A DNA stretch of 63,987 bases from Merismopedia glauca CCAP 1448/3 (GCF_003003775.1 NZ_PVWJ01000009.1:1-63987); one strand, 5' to 3'. Positions 46,501 through 56,010 are shown, numbered from the stretch's first letter. A program made the numbers and translations. The notes: generated from the letters alone by a model not told the origin.

Positions 46501-47238
46501 CAAACAATTGCTTCTGGTAGTTATGACAAAACTATCAAATTATGGAATATTGATGGTCAGTTAATCCATTCTTTAAATGGACATCTTGATGCTGTTTATA
46601 GTGTTAATTTTAGTTCTGATGGGAAAGTTATAGCTTCAGGAAGTGCCGATAGCACAATTAAATTATGGCAACCTGATGGTAAGTTTTTACGTAGTTTAGT
46701 TGGTCATTTAGATCGAGTTAATAGTGTCGTTTTTAGTCCAGATGGCAAAATCCTTGCTTCTGCTAGTAATGACAATACAATTAAACTTTGGAACGTAGAT
46801 GGCACTTCTTTACTAACTTTAAATGGACATCAAAGTCAAGTTAATAGTGTAGCTTTTAATCCAGATGGCAAAACTTTAGCTTCTGCTAGCGATGACAATA
46901 CAATTAAACTCTGGAACGTAGATGGCACTTCTTTACTAACTTTAAACGGACATCAAAGTCAAGTTAATAGTGTAGCTTTTAGTCCAGATGGGAAAACCTT
47001 GGCTTCTGCTAGTTGGGATCAAACAGTAATGCTGTGGAATTGGAATTTAAGTAGAGACGATCTGCTTAGTTATGGATGTGATTGGTTGCGAAATTACTTA
47101 CGAACTAACCCTCAAGTTAAGCCAAGCGATCGCCGTACTTGTGACATCATGTATCAAATCAGAAGTCAGAAGTCAGAAGTCAGGAGAAACAATCAACAAT
47201 CAACAATCAACAATCAACAATCAACAATCAACAATTAA
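43540..47238 (+). CDS. Membrane-anchored AAA-like ATPase with 14 WD40 repeats
   Basis: 1232 residues. The AAA-like domain (about 1-330) has variant P-loop [11 protein letters not shown] (near 44), Walker [12 protein letters not shown] (near 143) and [15 protein letters not shown] helical linker and coiled coil (about 430-485) lead to one membrane helix (about 488-512, [20 protein letters not shown]). After a short stalk come 14 WD40 repeats (about 590-1167), enough for two seven-bladed propellers. Blades 9 and 4 are degenerate. Blades 12-14 are almost identical, so the array has grown recently. The final ~27 residues are translated heptamer repeats. It is a STAND-like sensor with a propeller scaffold; the ligand is unknown. 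Confidence 0.88.
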   Translation: MDRDNYEYQVGGSLPAEAQSYVIRQADTELLTWLKTGEFCYVLNSRQMGKSSLRVQTMQKLAAVNIQCAAIDLTKIVSHNSTQEQWYAGLIKTLITEFNLSAKVNLRNWWRERDFLAPVQRFSEFISDVLLIETKAPLVIFIDEIDSILSLNFPVDDFFAAIRAFYNQRADDPIYRRLTFALFGVATPSDLMPDKQKTPFNIGRAIALEGFKFDEVQPLIDGLVTKAINPQTVIREVLFWTGGQPFLTQKLCQLIQEDQELILVGAEANYVAKLVNDRLVNNWEMQDEPEHLKTICDRLMFGSQFSGKDRVEIRSSYSDNTIQVLGLYQQILQPQNNLISDLYPDRQAIARLLLSGLVVKSQGKLQVYNQIYASIFNLDWVQKTLDDLRPYADKLAAWLQSQCQNSAYLLQTKELKNALSWAANKNLSYQDYQFLDASRELENQNIKKALEAKIKANKILAKAQEKVQLALAEEKESNQRLITTQKRTRQTIRFGFSILLAISIVSLAVGLQAFFLMQKAESRRKLAEIEMLSAASQWQFTKHNQIEALLASIKAVKQLQDSKIGQDLQQNTINTLQQILYNVREFNRLVGHQDKVNTVIFSPDGKAIASASNDGTIKLWKADGTIIKTLVGHGKSVRSIAFSPDGKYLVSGSHDRTIKIWQVKDGLLKKTINAHLEEVETIRFSPDGSFIADGSFDNTVKLWTSNGEPIKTANVLKNEGAIYSLTISPDNQIIAVAGQQSAIALWNRQGVKIKQWSAHSQQINSLEFSHHGKFLASASSDGTIKIWNVEGKLLKVLTGHTSRVNSISFSPDDLTLVSSGHDGTVRLWRLVDGFNVDTWEGHQRPVYGASFSPNGEIIASASYDGSIKLWRYNPWRQELKGHSLEVNNASFSLDSQLVISASQDGTLKLWGRNGVFLETLSDSPGWYRSVTFSPNAKQVAAAIEKTVKLWNFLPCEDRSKCLYRLHLVRTFTGHKGRVYTVSFSPDGQTIASGSYDKTIKLWNIDGQLIHSLNGHLDAVYSVNFSSDGKVIASGSADSTIKLWQPDGKFLRSLVGHLDRVNSVVFSPDGKILASASNDNTIKLWNVDGTSLLTLNGHQSQVNSVAFNPDGKTLASASDDNTIKLWNVDGTSLLTLNGHQSQVNSVAFSPDGKTLASASWDQTVMLWNWNLSRDDLLSYGCDWLRNYLRTNPQVKPSDRRTCDIMYQIRSQKSEVRRNNQQSTINNQQSTINN

Positions 47239-47243
47239 CAATT
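47161..47243. repeat. AGAAGTC and AACAATC arrays inside and beyond an ORF end
   Basis: AGAAGTC three times (47161-47181) and AACAATC six times with two AACAATT units (47188-47243). They are read in frame as RSQKSEV and repeated QQSTINN until the TAA at 47236-47238. The array also touches the 3' end of the convergent CPP1-like gene (47242). Confidence 0.9.
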
Positions 47244-47868
47244 AACGCAAGAAACTAGTAATCAACCACAGTAAAACAAAAGTCACTAAACTACTAAACT
47301 TATCACCAGTTAAATTGAGACTTTCTAGTGGAGTTGCTAATACATTAGCTAAAAGACTACCAACTGCAATTCCTACAAATAACCCCACTAAAGTTAATCC
47401 TATAGCTCTCCCAAACTGTCTTTCTTTACGATTAATAAAAAATAGACTAAATCCAAATCCCAAAGCCAAGAAAAAAGATAAACTTGAGCTAGGCGAACCA
47501 GGGAAAACCGCAAAGACTGCTAAAGCCGCAAAGACTCCCGTACTCCACAATAACTCTTGGGTAGTGGGAGTGTCGATGAAACGAGATACCCACCCAGAAG
47601 AAACCTGAATAGGTGTAATGGGGGGAAATTTGGGAGTAGTAGTCGTTACTCTGTCAGCATACTGGATTTCTTCGGCTACTTTAATTGTTCCTTCTTGTCG
47701 TCTTTTCAAACGATCCATCAAGATGGCATCATAAGCAGCTTCGATATTTTCTCTGACAAAGCGATCGCTATTATGTTCCTGGATTAAACGTCCTTTGGCT
47801 GCCTGAATTTCGTCAAAGGAAGCATCTGTACTGATACCTAGTGTCTCATAGGGGTTTTGCTCAGACAT
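47242..47868 (-). CDS. CPP1-like (J-like chaperone) membrane protein
   Basis: 208 residues. The N-terminal J-like domain (about 1-65, NPYETLGISTDASFDEIQAAK) lacks the HPD motif of true DnaJ. The C-terminal half has three or four membrane helices (about 105-125, 130-145, 152-172 and 187-205). This is the layout of CPP1 (chaperone-like protein of protochlorophyllide oxidoreductase). In plants CPP1 stabilises POR in chloroplasts; a similar role in chlorophyll synthesis is possible here. It is convergent with the WD40 gene. Confidence 0.82.
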   Translation of the reverse strand: MSEQNPYETLGISTDASFDEIQAAKGRLIQEHNSDRFVRENIEAAYDAILMDRLKRRQEGTIKVAEEIQYADRVTTTTPKFPPITPIQVSSGWVSRFIDTPTTQELLWSTGVFAALAVFAVFPGSPSSSLSFFLALGFGFSLFFINRKERQFGRAIGLTLVGLFVGIAVGSLLANVLATPLESLNLTGDKFSSLVTFVLLWLITSFLR

Positions 47869-48085
47869 TCGTAAACCTCCGCCAAGTTCCCTGAATTAAT
47901 GTATATTTTTCACTGAAATTTATATAGTATTGGTGACTCAATTACACTCATCACCAGTAAGAATTTGCCACCGCTAATTCGCTTCAAGTTGTACCACTGT
48001 AATCTACGAGCCGAACCGAATTTTTCGCCTCAATTATCTAGTTTAGCTTAATCCACCAAAACCCCGCATCTGACGATAATCCGAT

Positions 48086-48340
48086 CTAATCTTGAGAAGC
48101 ATCCACCCTTTTGGTAGAGGTTTCTGGAGATTCCAGCATAGCTGGAGTAGTACTAGTTTCTTCTAAATGTTTAACTTCTTTTTTGAACTCGTTTTCAAAG
48201 TCTCTAGAAGCATCTTGAAAACCACGAATCGCTTTGCCTAAACTCCTACCGATTTCTGGCAATTTCTTGGGACCAAATACTAATAAAGCAATTGTTAAGA
48301 TTACTGCCATTTCTGGCAAGCCTACACCAAAAACATTCAT
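48086..48340 (-). CDS. tatA: Twin-arginine translocase subunit TatA/E
   Basis: 84 residues. An N-terminal membrane helix (about 3-21, GVGLPEMAVILTIALLVFG) is followed by the FGPKKLPEIGRSLGKAIRGF amphipathic helix with the Phe-Gly hinge, and an acidic tail. It forms the protein-conducting oligomer of the Tat pathway in the thylakoid or plasma membrane. It lies 160 bp downstream of psbH on the same strand. Confidence 0.95.
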   Translation of the reverse strand: MNVFGVGLPEMAVILTIALLVFGPKKLPEIGRSLGKAIRGFQDASRDFENEFKKEVKHLEETSTTPAMLESPETSTKRVDASQD

Positions 48341-48502
48341 AATAGCGACTCTTATACAGACAAAATTACGGTAATTGTCGTTGATTGATTCTTGATTAAC
48401 TAATCACTTAACTGGTTAGTAGTTTCCCAAAAACCACAAAATGAGTGTTAAATTTTGACTCAGTATTTAACACTCAACACCGACTACAGGCATAAAGATT
48501 TA

Positions 48503-48700
48503 TTAGCTACCAGTCCAGCTAACATCAACACCTTCAATCAGGAGAGAAGAGTTGTAAACCTGCAAAATAATCAGTAAAAATACGAAAAACAGCAGCATAA
48601 AAATGCCCATCACTGTAGTACTTCCCCATCCGGGAACTACTTTCCCGTATTCTGAGTTGAGGGGTCTAAGAATATCTCCCAGCTTAGTCTGTTGTGCCAT
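48503..48700 (-). CDS. psbH: Photosystem II reaction centre protein H
   Basis: 65 residues with one membrane helix (about 30-50, [20 protein letters not shown]). Conserved features are [20 protein letters not shown] before the helix and [14 protein letters not shown] after it. The product is a single-helix PSII subunit needed for QA-QB electron flow and assembly. The cyanobacterial form lacks the phosphorylated N-terminal extension of plants. It is divergent from psbN, the usual cyanobacterial arrangement. Confidence 0.97.
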   Translation of the reverse strand: MAQQTKLGDILRPLNSEYGKVVPGWGSTTVMGIFMLLFFVFLLIILQVYNSSLLIEGVDVSWTGS

Positions 48701-48960
48701 AAATCACCCGCTATTTAGATTTTTTTACAGTCGCTATTTAAATGCTTGCTAGCTGACATCATCATCATACCATGCCAACTACTACGACTATGTAGAGGTG
48801 GCGATAGCGTAGCGCTGACTTGTCAGTTCGTTCTTTCGTCACCCCAGCAGCCTGTCTCCTCAAAATCTAGTTTGCTAGTGGAATCTAGAAATCGAACCCA
48901 GATTAGTGCCAAATAAAAGGTAGGATTATATAAGAAAAAGACTCATTATTGATTAAACTC

Positions 48961-49092
48961 ATGGAACCTGCAACAGTTCTTATTATTTCGTTAGCCGCAG
49001 TCACGATTGCGATCGCTGGATTTGCCATCTATACTTCATTTGGTCCTCCATCTCAAGAATTAAGAGATCCATTTGAAGAACATGAGGATTAA
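48961..49092 (+). CDS. psbN: PsbN, photosystem II assembly protein
   Basis: 43 residues: MEPATVLIISLAAVTIAIAG, then FAIYTSFGPPSQELRDPFEE HED. It has one membrane helix at the N-terminus and the invariant FGPPSxxLxDPFxxHED tail. It assists PSII assembly and repair rather than being a core subunit. It is opposite in strand to psbH with about 260 bp between the two starts, where both promoters must lie. A 29-bp palindrome begins seven bases after the stop. Confidence 0.97.
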   Translation: MEPATVLIISLAAVTIAIAGFAIYTSFGPPSQELRDPFEEHED

Positions 49093-49099
49093 GTCAGAA

Positions 49100-49128
49100 G
49101 TACAGACGTAGCAGTGCTACGTCTGTAC
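49100..49128. repeat. Palindrome GTACAGACGTAGC within AGAAGTC repeats
   Basis: 13-bp perfect inverted repeat (GTACAGACGTAGC) around AGT, flanked on both sides by AAGTCAGAAG heptamer remnants. A second copy lies at 56011-56039, again inside TGACTTC repeats. It is just after the psbN stop and could end transcription, but there is no T-run. Confidence 0.75.
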
Positions 49129-49157
49129 AGAAGTCAGAAGTAGGGTCGAATTTGTAG

Positions 49158-49360
49158 GGGCGGGTTCAATACGGTTCGGATAAGCTCTCCATGACCTTGA
49201 TTAACAGTTTAGATACCGCAGTGTCTCGTCAATTGAACATGGTAATTTTGGTCTAACCGAACCGTATTGGGGGCGGGTTTACGGCAGACTTTTAGCAACC
49301 GTGCGGGTTTAGCAGATCGATATTAATTTTACAGGTTGATATTCAACAAAACCCGCCCTC
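49158..49360. repeat. Repeat R1 copy 3, interrupted
   Basis: GGGCGGGTT (49158) to AAACCCGCCCTC (49349-49360), with ACGGCAGACTTTTAGCAACCG and GTGCGGGTTTAGC matching the R1 core. It is split by a 103-bp MITE. It fills the gap between psbN and the convergent mannosidase gene, ending eight bases before its stop codon. Confidence 0.75.
49167..49269. mobile_element. 103-bp MITE nested in R1
   Basis: Perfect 13-bp terminal inverted repeats, CAATACGGTTCGG (49167-49179) and CCGAACCGTATTG (49257-49269). They are flanked by direct repeats GGGGCGGGTT (49157-49166 and 49270-49279), a 10-bp target duplication. There is no coding capacity. A 10-bp duplication fits an IS4-type transposase acting in trans, but the parent element is not in this window. 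Confidence 0.88.
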
Positions 49361-49368
49361 TTCCGATC

Positions 49369-52300
49369 TCAAAGTATCGTAAAAGTCGCAATTTCCCAAG
49401 GATTAATTGGGAAATTCGGTTTTTTAGATAACTTAGTTTTAGGTCTTTCTAAGAGATCTACTGGCTCAAAGAGACTAATTCCCAAATCGCTTTCTAAAGT
49501 TAATTTTGTCGCTACACCATGAGACTCATAACATCGCAAAACCCAAGTGCGGTTATCTGTTTCCGATTGTTTAAAGCTGACTAAAACCAAGTTTTCGGCA
49601 GGTATACTCAGCAATTTTCCCACACTGGGTAAACCATTTTGAGTTTGATTTTCTGTAGTCAGATTAGCCAAAATTACTGGTAATATCGGCTGATTCAATT
49701 CATAACCCCGTCTCACTGTTTGAGCTTCTTGCCAATTTCCTAAATGGGGATAGACAGCGTAGGTGAATTCCTGATGTCCTACATCTGCTTGGGGATCTGG
49801 CCAAGTAGCACCGCGAAGTAAACTCAAACGTAATTGTCCTGGTTTGGCATCGTAACCGTATTTACTATCATTTAATAAGCTAACTCCATAATTATTACTC
49901 GTTAAATCTGCCCACCGGAAAGCAGGCACTTCCCATTTAGCTTTTTCTTCGGGAGTTTGCGGACGGGTGGTTCTACTAATTACACCACAGGGAATTTCAT
50001 AAGTAACTGCATCTGCTGACCAATTAAAGTCAAAAGCAGCTTTGACAAAAATATGTCTCTCTCGCCAATCTACTTGAGTGGCAATTTTCAAGATGGGGGA
50101 ATTACAAGTAAGAATGTAGTCTTGAATAAATTCCGAGTTGTCTAAGAGTCTTTTGACACGAATTGATTGTCTCAATTCCCCACTTTCTCGCCATTCGATA
50201 GATATTAACTTCGACTCTGGTAACTGCTTTTGTTGATAGTTAGGATCGATGTTCCACGCATCCCAATATTGTCCTTCATCGGTAAAAGATTGTAATTGGT
50301 TTCCGCCTGAAGATCCTAAGACTTCCTGCCGATTTATTTTGTCGAAAATACTAGCTAAATTACCAGTTTTGGAATCAATAGTAACTCTGACAAATTGATT
50401 TTCTAACTCCCATATTTTAGGGGGTAAATTAATAGTTTGATTTTTTAGCGTTTTTTCTGCTGTACTGATGTTATAGTGAGAATAGGTGTGCCCCTGTAGT
50501 CCGGTTTCCCGTTCGCCATCAGCTTTCTCAGCCAACCAGAATAATTTATACCCTACTCCTGGAATACTTTCAGCTAAAAAGAGGAACTCTTCACCTGTAG
50601 ACTGAGTTGGTATTTGGTCACCAGAGGAGTCATAGATTTTCCAGGTAGCTTGAGCTTTTTTGTTAAGTAAAGTTACAAGTTCTGAACGTTCCCAGTTCAG
50701 GGGGTTAAACACCACAATAGGTATAGCATTTGGCTGAGGTGGTTGGGGAAGATGGATGGAATTGGCGATCGCCTCTAAAGATTGTTGTAAGATCTGGCTA
50801 CCAACCTGCTTAACTTGTTCCCAATCACGATTGGCATCTACATAGACTGATGGGATAGCCGTACCTGGGAGGATGTCGTGAAACTGGTTGAACAAGATTT
50901 GTTTCCAAGCAGATTCCAGTTCGGTTTTGGGGTAGGGTTGACCGCAGGCGAGCGCAGCTAGGGAAGCAAATAGTTCGGCTTGATATAACAAATCCTCACA
51001 GCGACGATTGGCTAATTTTTGATCTGCGTGGGTAGTGTAGCAACCCCGATGGAATTCTAAGTACAGTTCGTCTCGCCATACGGGTGCGGTATCGCCAATT
51101 TCCTGAGCGATCGCATTTAGATAACTAGCCGCAGTGGTAAATTCTAATTTGGATAAGAAGGGAGATACTTGCCACCTTCTAGCAACTTCCAGCATATCGC
51201 GAGTTGGCCCACCTCCGCGATCGCCAACTCCAGGCAACCACAAAGGATTTTTCAAACCTGTTTTTTCTAACCAATCGACAGCATACTTTGACATTTTAGG
51301 AGGTTCAATTCCTTCTCCAATCGGTGCAGACATCAAACTAAAAATGCGCGTGCCATCTGGAGCTTCCCACCAAAAGACTTCATGGGGAAACTGATTTGTA
51401 TCGTTCCACAACAACTTTTGAGTCACAAAAAATTCAATTCCAGCTTGTTTGAGAAACTGGGGTAACTGCCAACAGAAACCAAATGTATCTGGTAGCCAAG
51501 CAACTGTAGCAATTTCACCAAACTTGTCTTTGGTATAAGCTTGTCCGTAAAGTAGTTGACGAACAATCGATTCACCGCCAATAATATTTAATTCAGGTTC
51601 TATCCACATTCCTCCAACCACTTCCCATCTTCCAGCTATTACTTGTTGTTTAATCTGGGTAAATAAGTCTGGTCGATGGGTTTCAATCCATTCGTATAAT
51701 GCAGGAGTAGAATGACAAAAAGTCAGTTCGGGAAACTCTTGCATTAAATTTAAGGCAGAGGTGAAAGTTCTTTGTGCTGCTTTCCAAGTTTCTTCAATAT
51801 CCCATAGCCATGCCATATCTAAATGGGAATGACCTAGTAAATGAATTTTGGATTTTGGATTTTGGATTTTGGATTGCAGATAGTTACGGATAGAGGTGAG
51901 AGATAGTTCAAATTCTTCTATATTATCTGGTAAACTTTCCCAGTCAATTTGATGAACTAGTTGGTTGAATTCTTCAAGTTTTTCGGGATGGAATTTAGAT
52001 AGGGAATAGGATACCATTTCTAATTCGTCAGCGATGAAACCTGGTTCTAATTTGTTAGTATCGTTTGGCTGTTCGTAAATATAAGTTGAATGAACTAATG
52101 CACCTGTATCGTGACTGGGACTAACTAAACGTAAAGCGATCGCATATGTTTCTCCTGGAGTTACACTGTTACTAACTAAAATCCTCGCCGCACACTCAAA
52201 TAGATCGCCCTCTTGAACCAGCTTTCCATTAATATAAATTTGAGCGAAATTTGTCCACCATCTCAAAGCTATTCTTAAAACTAATCCCGATAGCGGATAT

Positions 52301-52542
52301 CCCTTTAAAGTTGCCGGAATTACTATTTCTTGTTTCAGCCAAATTACCTGTTTTCCCGCAGCCCAACCGACGTGACCTTTTTCGTTTATTTCTACAGGTT
52401 GCCATCCCGTATAAGTATCGGCGAAGACTTCAGATAATGGGAGATCTATATGAGTATAACGCCAAAGCGATCGCCCATCTATTTGAGAGAAGTTACGCAG
52501 TTGATTAATTTGGGAGACTATCTTTAAATATTGAGATTCCAT
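49369..52542 (-). CDS. Alpha-mannosidase, glycoside hydrolase family 38
   Basis: 1057 residues, typical for bacterial GH38. An N-terminal jelly-roll-like domain (about 1-225) precedes the catalytic barrel. The barrel has zinc-binding HLLGHSHLDMAWLW (near 235), the nucleophile Asp in WLPDTFGFCWQLPQF (near 354) and GDRGGGPTRDML. The GH38 central and C-terminal beta domains follow (about 600-1050). It should remove alpha-linked mannose from glycans. No signal peptide is seen, so it is probably cytoplasmic and acts in glycan turnover. A short in-frame low-complexity stretch (QSKIQNPKSKIH, near 222) looks like translated heptamer-type repeat. Confidence 0.93.
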   Translation of the reverse strand: MESQYLKIVSQINQLRNFSQIDGRSLWRYTHIDLPLSEVFADTYTGWQPVEINEKGHVGWAAGKQVIWLKQEIVIPATLKGYPLSGLVLRIALRWWTNFAQIYINGKLVQEGDLFECAARILVSNSVTPGETYAIALRLVSPSHDTGALVHSTYIYEQPNDTNKLEPGFIADELEMVSYSLSKFHPEKLEEFNQLVHQIDWESLPDNIEEFELSLTSIRNYLQSKIQNPKSKIHLLGHSHLDMAWLWDIEETWKAAQRTFTSALNLMQEFPELTFCHSTPALYEWIETHRPDLFTQIKQQVIAGRWEVVGGMWIEPELNIIGGESIVRQLLYGQAYTKDKFGEIATVAWLPDTFGFCWQLPQFLKQAGIEFFVTQKLLWNDTNQFPHEVFWWEAPDGTRIFSLMSAPIGEGIEPPKMSKYAVDWLEKTGLKNPLWLPGVGDRGGGPTRDMLEVARRWQVSPFLSKLEFTTAASYLNAIAQEIGDTAPVWRDELYLEFHRGCYTTHADQKLANRRCEDLLYQAELFASLAALACGQPYPKTELESAWKQILFNQFHDILPGTAIPSVYVDANRDWEQVKQVGSQILQQSLEAIANSIHLPQPPQPNAIPIVVFNPLNWERSELVTLLNKKAQATWKIYDSSGDQIPTQSTGEEFLFLAESIPGVGYKLFWLAEKADGERETGLQGHTYSHYNISTAEKTLKNQTINLPPKIWELENQFVRVTIDSKTGNLASIFDKINRQEVLGSSGGNQLQSFTDEGQYWDAWNIDPNYQQKQLPESKLISIEWRESGELRQSIRVKRLLDNSEFIQDYILTCNSPILKIATQVDWRERHIFVKAAFDFNWSADAVTYEIPCGVISRTTRPQTPEEKAKWEVPAFRWADLTSNNYGVSLLNDSKYGYDAKPGQLRLSLLRGATWPDPQADVGHQEFTYAVYPHLGNWQEAQTVRRGYELNQPILPVILANLTTENQTQNGLPSVGKLLSIPAENLVLVSFKQSETDNRTWVLRCYESHGVATKLTLESDLGISLFEPVDLLERPKTKLSKKPNFPINPWEIATFTIL

Positions 52543-52718
52543 AAGGAGAATTTAAGTGAATATTGGCGTGTCTGAGATGATAGTTTATCTAGCTTTTATC
52601 TACGGCAATTATTGAATGTCAAGTTGCTCATCATATTATTGTCTATTTGTTAAAATTAGAATTACCAGAAGAAACATTGCCAAGTCAAATTTAGCCAGAA
52701 CTATCCATATTTTTGAGC

Positions 52719-54725
52719 ATGACCAACAGCCAATTCGATCTAACCGCGCCATTTACTCCCACTGGCGATCAACCGAGTGCGATCGCTCAACTATTATCTT
52801 ACCTGCAACGCGGAAATACATATCAAACTCTTTTAGGTGCAACTGGTACGGGAAAAACTTTTACCATCGCTGGCGTAATTGAAAAGATTGGTAAACCTAC
52901 CCTAGTATTAGCTCATAATAAAACCTTAGCCGCCCAACTTTGTAACGAACTACGAGAGTTTTTTCCTGATAACGCTGTTGAATATTTTATTTCCTATTAC
53001 GATTACTATCAACCAGAAGCTTATATTCCGGTGACAGATACATACATCGAAAAAACGGCGGCGATTAATGATGAAATTGATATGCTGCGTCATTCGGCTA
53101 CCCGTTCTTTGTTTGAACGAAAAGATGTCATAGTCGTTGCTTCAATTAGTTGTATTTACGGGTTAGGAATGCCTGCTGAATATTTGAAGGCGGCGATTCC
53201 TTTACAAGTGGGAACAGAAGTCAATCAAAGAGAGATTTTACGAGATTTAACTACTGTCCAATACTCCCGTAACGACATAGATTTGGGTAGGGGGAAATTT
53301 AGAGTTAGGGGAGATGTTTTAGAAATAGGTCCCGCTTACGAAGATAGAATTATTAGAGTGGAATTCTTCGGCGATGAAATTGAAGCCATTCGCTATGTAG
53401 ATCCGGTGACGGGAGAGATATTAGAAAGCTTAAATGCTTTAAATATTTATCCAGCCCGTCACTTTGTTACCCCAGAAGAAACGTTAGAAATAGCTTGTCA
53501 AGATATTGAAGCCGAACTCAAGCAGAAAATAGTTGAATTAGAAGCAGAAGGGAAACTATTAGAAGCTCAAAGATTGCAGCAACGCACCCGTTACGATTTA
53601 GAAATGCTGAGGGAAGTTGGTTACTGTAATGGAGTAGAAAATTACTCCCGTCATTTAGCCCGTCGCCAACCAGGAGAACCACCAGAATGTTTAATAGATT
53701 ACTTCCCTAAAGACTGGTTATTAGTTATAGATGAATCTCACGTTACAGTACCACAAATACGGGCAATGTACAACGGCGATCGCGCGCGCAAAGAAGTATT
53801 AATCAATTACGGTTTTCGACTTCCGAGTGCAGCAGATAATCGCCCGTTAAAAGCCGAAGAGTTTTGGCAAAAAGTCAATCAATGTATCTTCGTTTCTGCT
53901 ACTCCAGGAAATTGGGAATTAGAAGTTTCTCAAGATAGAATTGCCGAACAAATTATCCGTCCTACAGGGGTAATAGATCCAGAGATATTTGTGCGTCCAA
54001 GTGAAGGTCAAGTAGACGATTTACTATCAGAAATTCAAGACAGAATCGATCTCAAAGAAAGGGTTTTAGTCACTACTTTAACCAAGCGCATGGCAGAAGA
54101 TTTAACTGAATATATCCAAGAAAGAGGAGTAAAAGTTAGATATCTCCACTCCGAAATTCAAGCGATCGAACGAATTGAAATATTGCAGGATTTGCGTCAA
54201 GGCAACTTTGATGTTCTGATTGGAGTTAACTTATTAAGGGAAGGTTTAGATTTACCCGAAGTGTCTTTAGTGGCGATTTTAGATGCAGATAAAGAAGGGT
54301 TTTTGCGATCGGCTAGATCTTTAATTCAAACTATCGGCAGGGCAGCGCGTCACCTACAAGGACAAGCAATTCTATATGCTGATAACTTAACTGATAGCAT
54401 GAAACAAGCCATTGATGAAACCGATCGCCGTAGAGGAATCCAATTAGCCTACAACCGGATGCATCATATTACCCCGCAACCAGTAATTAGAAAAACTACC
54501 AATTCCATCCTCAACTTTTTAGATGTATCTCGCAGGTTAAATGCTCAAGAATTGGAAACCGTTTGGCAACAAGCTGACGAACTGCCTTTATCAGATATTC
54601 CTCAATTAATTAGTCAATTGGAACTACAAATGAAGGAAGCAGCCAAAAACTTAGAGTTTGAATCAGCAGCCACATTACGAGATAGAATCAAACATTTGCG
54701 ATCGCAACTTTTGGGTAAAAAGTAA
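52719..54725 (+). CDS. uvrB: Excinuclease ABC subunit B
   Basis: 668 residues from ATG 52719 (a TTG two codons before is possible). Walker [10 protein letters not shown] (near 38), helicase motifs [13 protein letters not shown] and [17 protein letters not shown], motif [16 protein letters not shown] and motif [11 protein letters not shown]. The C-terminal UVR motif (about 630-665, [18 protein letters not shown]) binds UvrC. It is the damage-verification helicase of nucleotide excision repair. The protein is intact. The disrupted vapB lies 19 bp downstream. Confidence 0.97.
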   Translation: MTNSQFDLTAPFTPTGDQPSAIAQLLSYLQRGNTYQTLLGATGTGKTFTIAGVIEKIGKPTLVLAHNKTLAAQLCNELREFFPDNAVEYFISYYDYYQPEAYIPVTDTYIEKTAAINDEIDMLRHSATRSLFERKDVIVVASISCIYGLGMPAEYLKAAIPLQVGTEVNQREILRDLTTVQYSRNDIDLGRGKFRVRGDVLEIGPAYEDRIIRVEFFGDEIEAIRYVDPVTGEILESLNALNIYPARHFVTPEETLEIACQDIEAELKQKIVELEAEGKLLEAQRLQQRTRYDLEMLREVGYCNGVENYSRHLARRQPGEPPECLIDYFPKDWLLVIDESHVTVPQIRAMYNGDRARKEVLINYGFRLPSAADNRPLKAEEFWQKVNQCIFVSATPGNWELEVSQDRIAEQIIRPTGVIDPEIFVRPSEGQVDDLLSEIQDRIDLKERVLVTTLTKRMAEDLTEYIQERGVKVRYLHSEIQAIERIEILQDLRQGNFDVLIGVNLLREGLDLPEVSLVAILDADKEGFLRSARSLIQTIGRAARHLQGQAILYADNLTDSMKQAIDETDRRRGIQLAYNRMHHITPQPVIRKTTNSILNFLDVSRRLNAQELETVWQQADELPLSDIPQLISQLELQMKEAAKNLEFESAATLRDRIKHLRSQLLGKK

Positions 54726-54744
54726 TTGAAACAAGAGATAATGT

Positions 54745-55040
54745 ATGAATCTTCAAATTGATGAATTATTGATCGAAGAAGCTTTAGCTTTTGGAGAAAA
54801 TATCACCAAACAATATGTTGTAGAACAAGCTTTACGCGAATATATTAAACGTCGCCAGCAGATGAGGATAATCGATTTATTTGGTACTAAGCTGCTCCGC
54901 ATTTAAATCATATACTTGGGGCAGGCAGGATGCCTACCCCACAAGAGATGAACTCAATTTCCAGATCCAAATTAGATACGTTTTAGCTTATCGACTATGA
55001 CGAAAATTACGATTATAAACAGCAGAGACAACAATCATGA
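54745..55040 (+). pseudogene. VapB-type antitoxin gene split by a MITE
   Basis: The first part (54745-54889) encodes MNLQIDELLIEEALAFGENI, then TKQYVVEQALREYIKRRQQM and IIDLFGT, a VapB-like antitoxin. After a 99-bp insert the frame resumes at TCGACTATGACGAA… as DYDENYDYKQQRQQS and stops at 55038-55040. Joining GGTACTA to TCGAC restores DLFGTIDYDENYDY. As it stands, translation ends in the insert at 54904-54906 (53 residues). The VapC toxin that should follow is absent: ATGAAATAG gives an immediate stop. The locus is a dead remnant. Confidence 0.8.
54890..54988. mobile_element. 99-bp MITE with TA target duplication inside vapB
   Basis: The insert begins AGCTGCTCCGCATTTAAAT and ends with the reverse of AGCTAAAACGTATCTAATT. 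These are imperfect inverted ends sharing AGCTnnnnCGnATnTAA. TA is duplicated at 54888-54889 and 54989-54990. The centre carries GGGGCAGGCAggaTGCCTACCCC. A TA duplication is the mark of IS630/Tc1-type transposition; an IS630 remnant occurs at 62298. Confidence 0.8.
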
Positions 55041-55102
55041 AATAGGGATTTTGACCATTATAAAAAGTATCTGCCAATCAATTTGTTAGAATAAAACTTC
55101 AA

Positions 55103-55975
55103 CTATTTGCCCAGCAAAGGTAGTATCAAAGTGACAAAATAGTAAACAATTGGTGCGGTAAACACATAACTATCTGTCCGATCTAAAATACCGCCATGAC
55201 CTGGTATTAACTGTCCAGAATCTTTAACTCCAGCATCTCGCTTCATCATCGATTCTGTCAAATCTCCCACCAAACTGACTACCCCAATTAATAACCCTAA
55301 AATCGCGCCGCTAAGCATCCAACTGGGCCAATTTAGCCAATTAGCACCTACTGCACCCACTACGGCACTGCCTAAAATCCCAAATACTGCCCCTTCCACC
55401 GTTTTCTTTGGACTTATCTGAGATAGCTTTGTCCGTCCAAAATACTTTCCTACTAGATACGCCCCAATATCTGCTGCCCAAATACAGCTAAAAGCCAAGA
55501 GAGTCACGGTTAATCCTTGAGGCATTGCACCCATATCCGTCCAAGAGGTGGGCCAATAACCATTTAAAGGCAAAGGAGCCGCGATCGCTGGCGTTAATTC
55601 TAATCTTAGCCGAATCCAGTAAGTAGGTAAATAACCCCCATAAAATAACCCTAAAATTGACGTTGAAATATCAGCAATAGTTGCTAGTTGAGGTTGAAAA
55701 ATTAGATAAAAACAAATTAACATCCCAGCTAGGGGAAACAAGGGATCGGCTAATTGGGGTGCAACACACGCAATTATTAGTAATAATAAACTCAAGACTA
55801 CCGTAGTTTTAGCAGCAGGGTTAATACCCTTGGCGCGTACTAACTGAAAATATTCCCATTCCCCCAAATAGACAATAATCCCAAAAGCAAGAGTAAAATA
55901 CCATCCTCCCAATAACAGCATTCCCAAAGCTAGGAAAATGGCAATTATTGCACTGATTACGCGGGACCAAGACAT
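55103..55975 (-). CDS. cdsA: Phosphatidate cytidylyltransferase
   Basis: 290 residues with about eight membrane helices. The family signature near the C-terminus is complete: SMMKRDAGVKDSGQLIPGHG then GILDRTDSYVF (about 238-268). It makes CDP-diacylglycerol from phosphatidate and CTP, the precursor of phosphatidylglycerol, which cyanobacteria need for photosystems. It is followed (in the upstream direction) by cbiT and the PLP decarboxylase on the same strand, an order I recall from other cyanobacteria. Confidence 0.95.
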   Translation of the reverse strand: MSWSRVISAIIAIFLALGMLLLGGWYFTLAFGIIVYLGEWEYFQLVRAKGINPAAKTTVVLSLLLLIIACVAPQLADPLFPLAGMLICFYLIFQPQLATIADISTSILGLFYGGYLPTYWIRLRLELTPAIAAPLPLNGYWPTSWTDMGAMPQGLTVTLLAFSCIWAADIGAYLVGKYFGRTKLSQISPKKTVEGAVFGILGSAVVGAVGANWLNWPSWMLSGAILGLLIGVVSLVGDLTESMMKRDAGVKDSGQLIPGHGGILDRTDSYVFTAPIVYYFVTLILPLLGK

Positions 55976-56010
55976 AGGTTCTCAATAAATTATTCTGATT
56001 TCTGACTTCT

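Noticed and set aside
48701-48960. Specific light-responsive or NtcA-type promoter motifs between psbH and psbN
   Set aside because: I saw TATATA-like and A-rich boxes but no well-spaced -35/-10 pair that I would defend.
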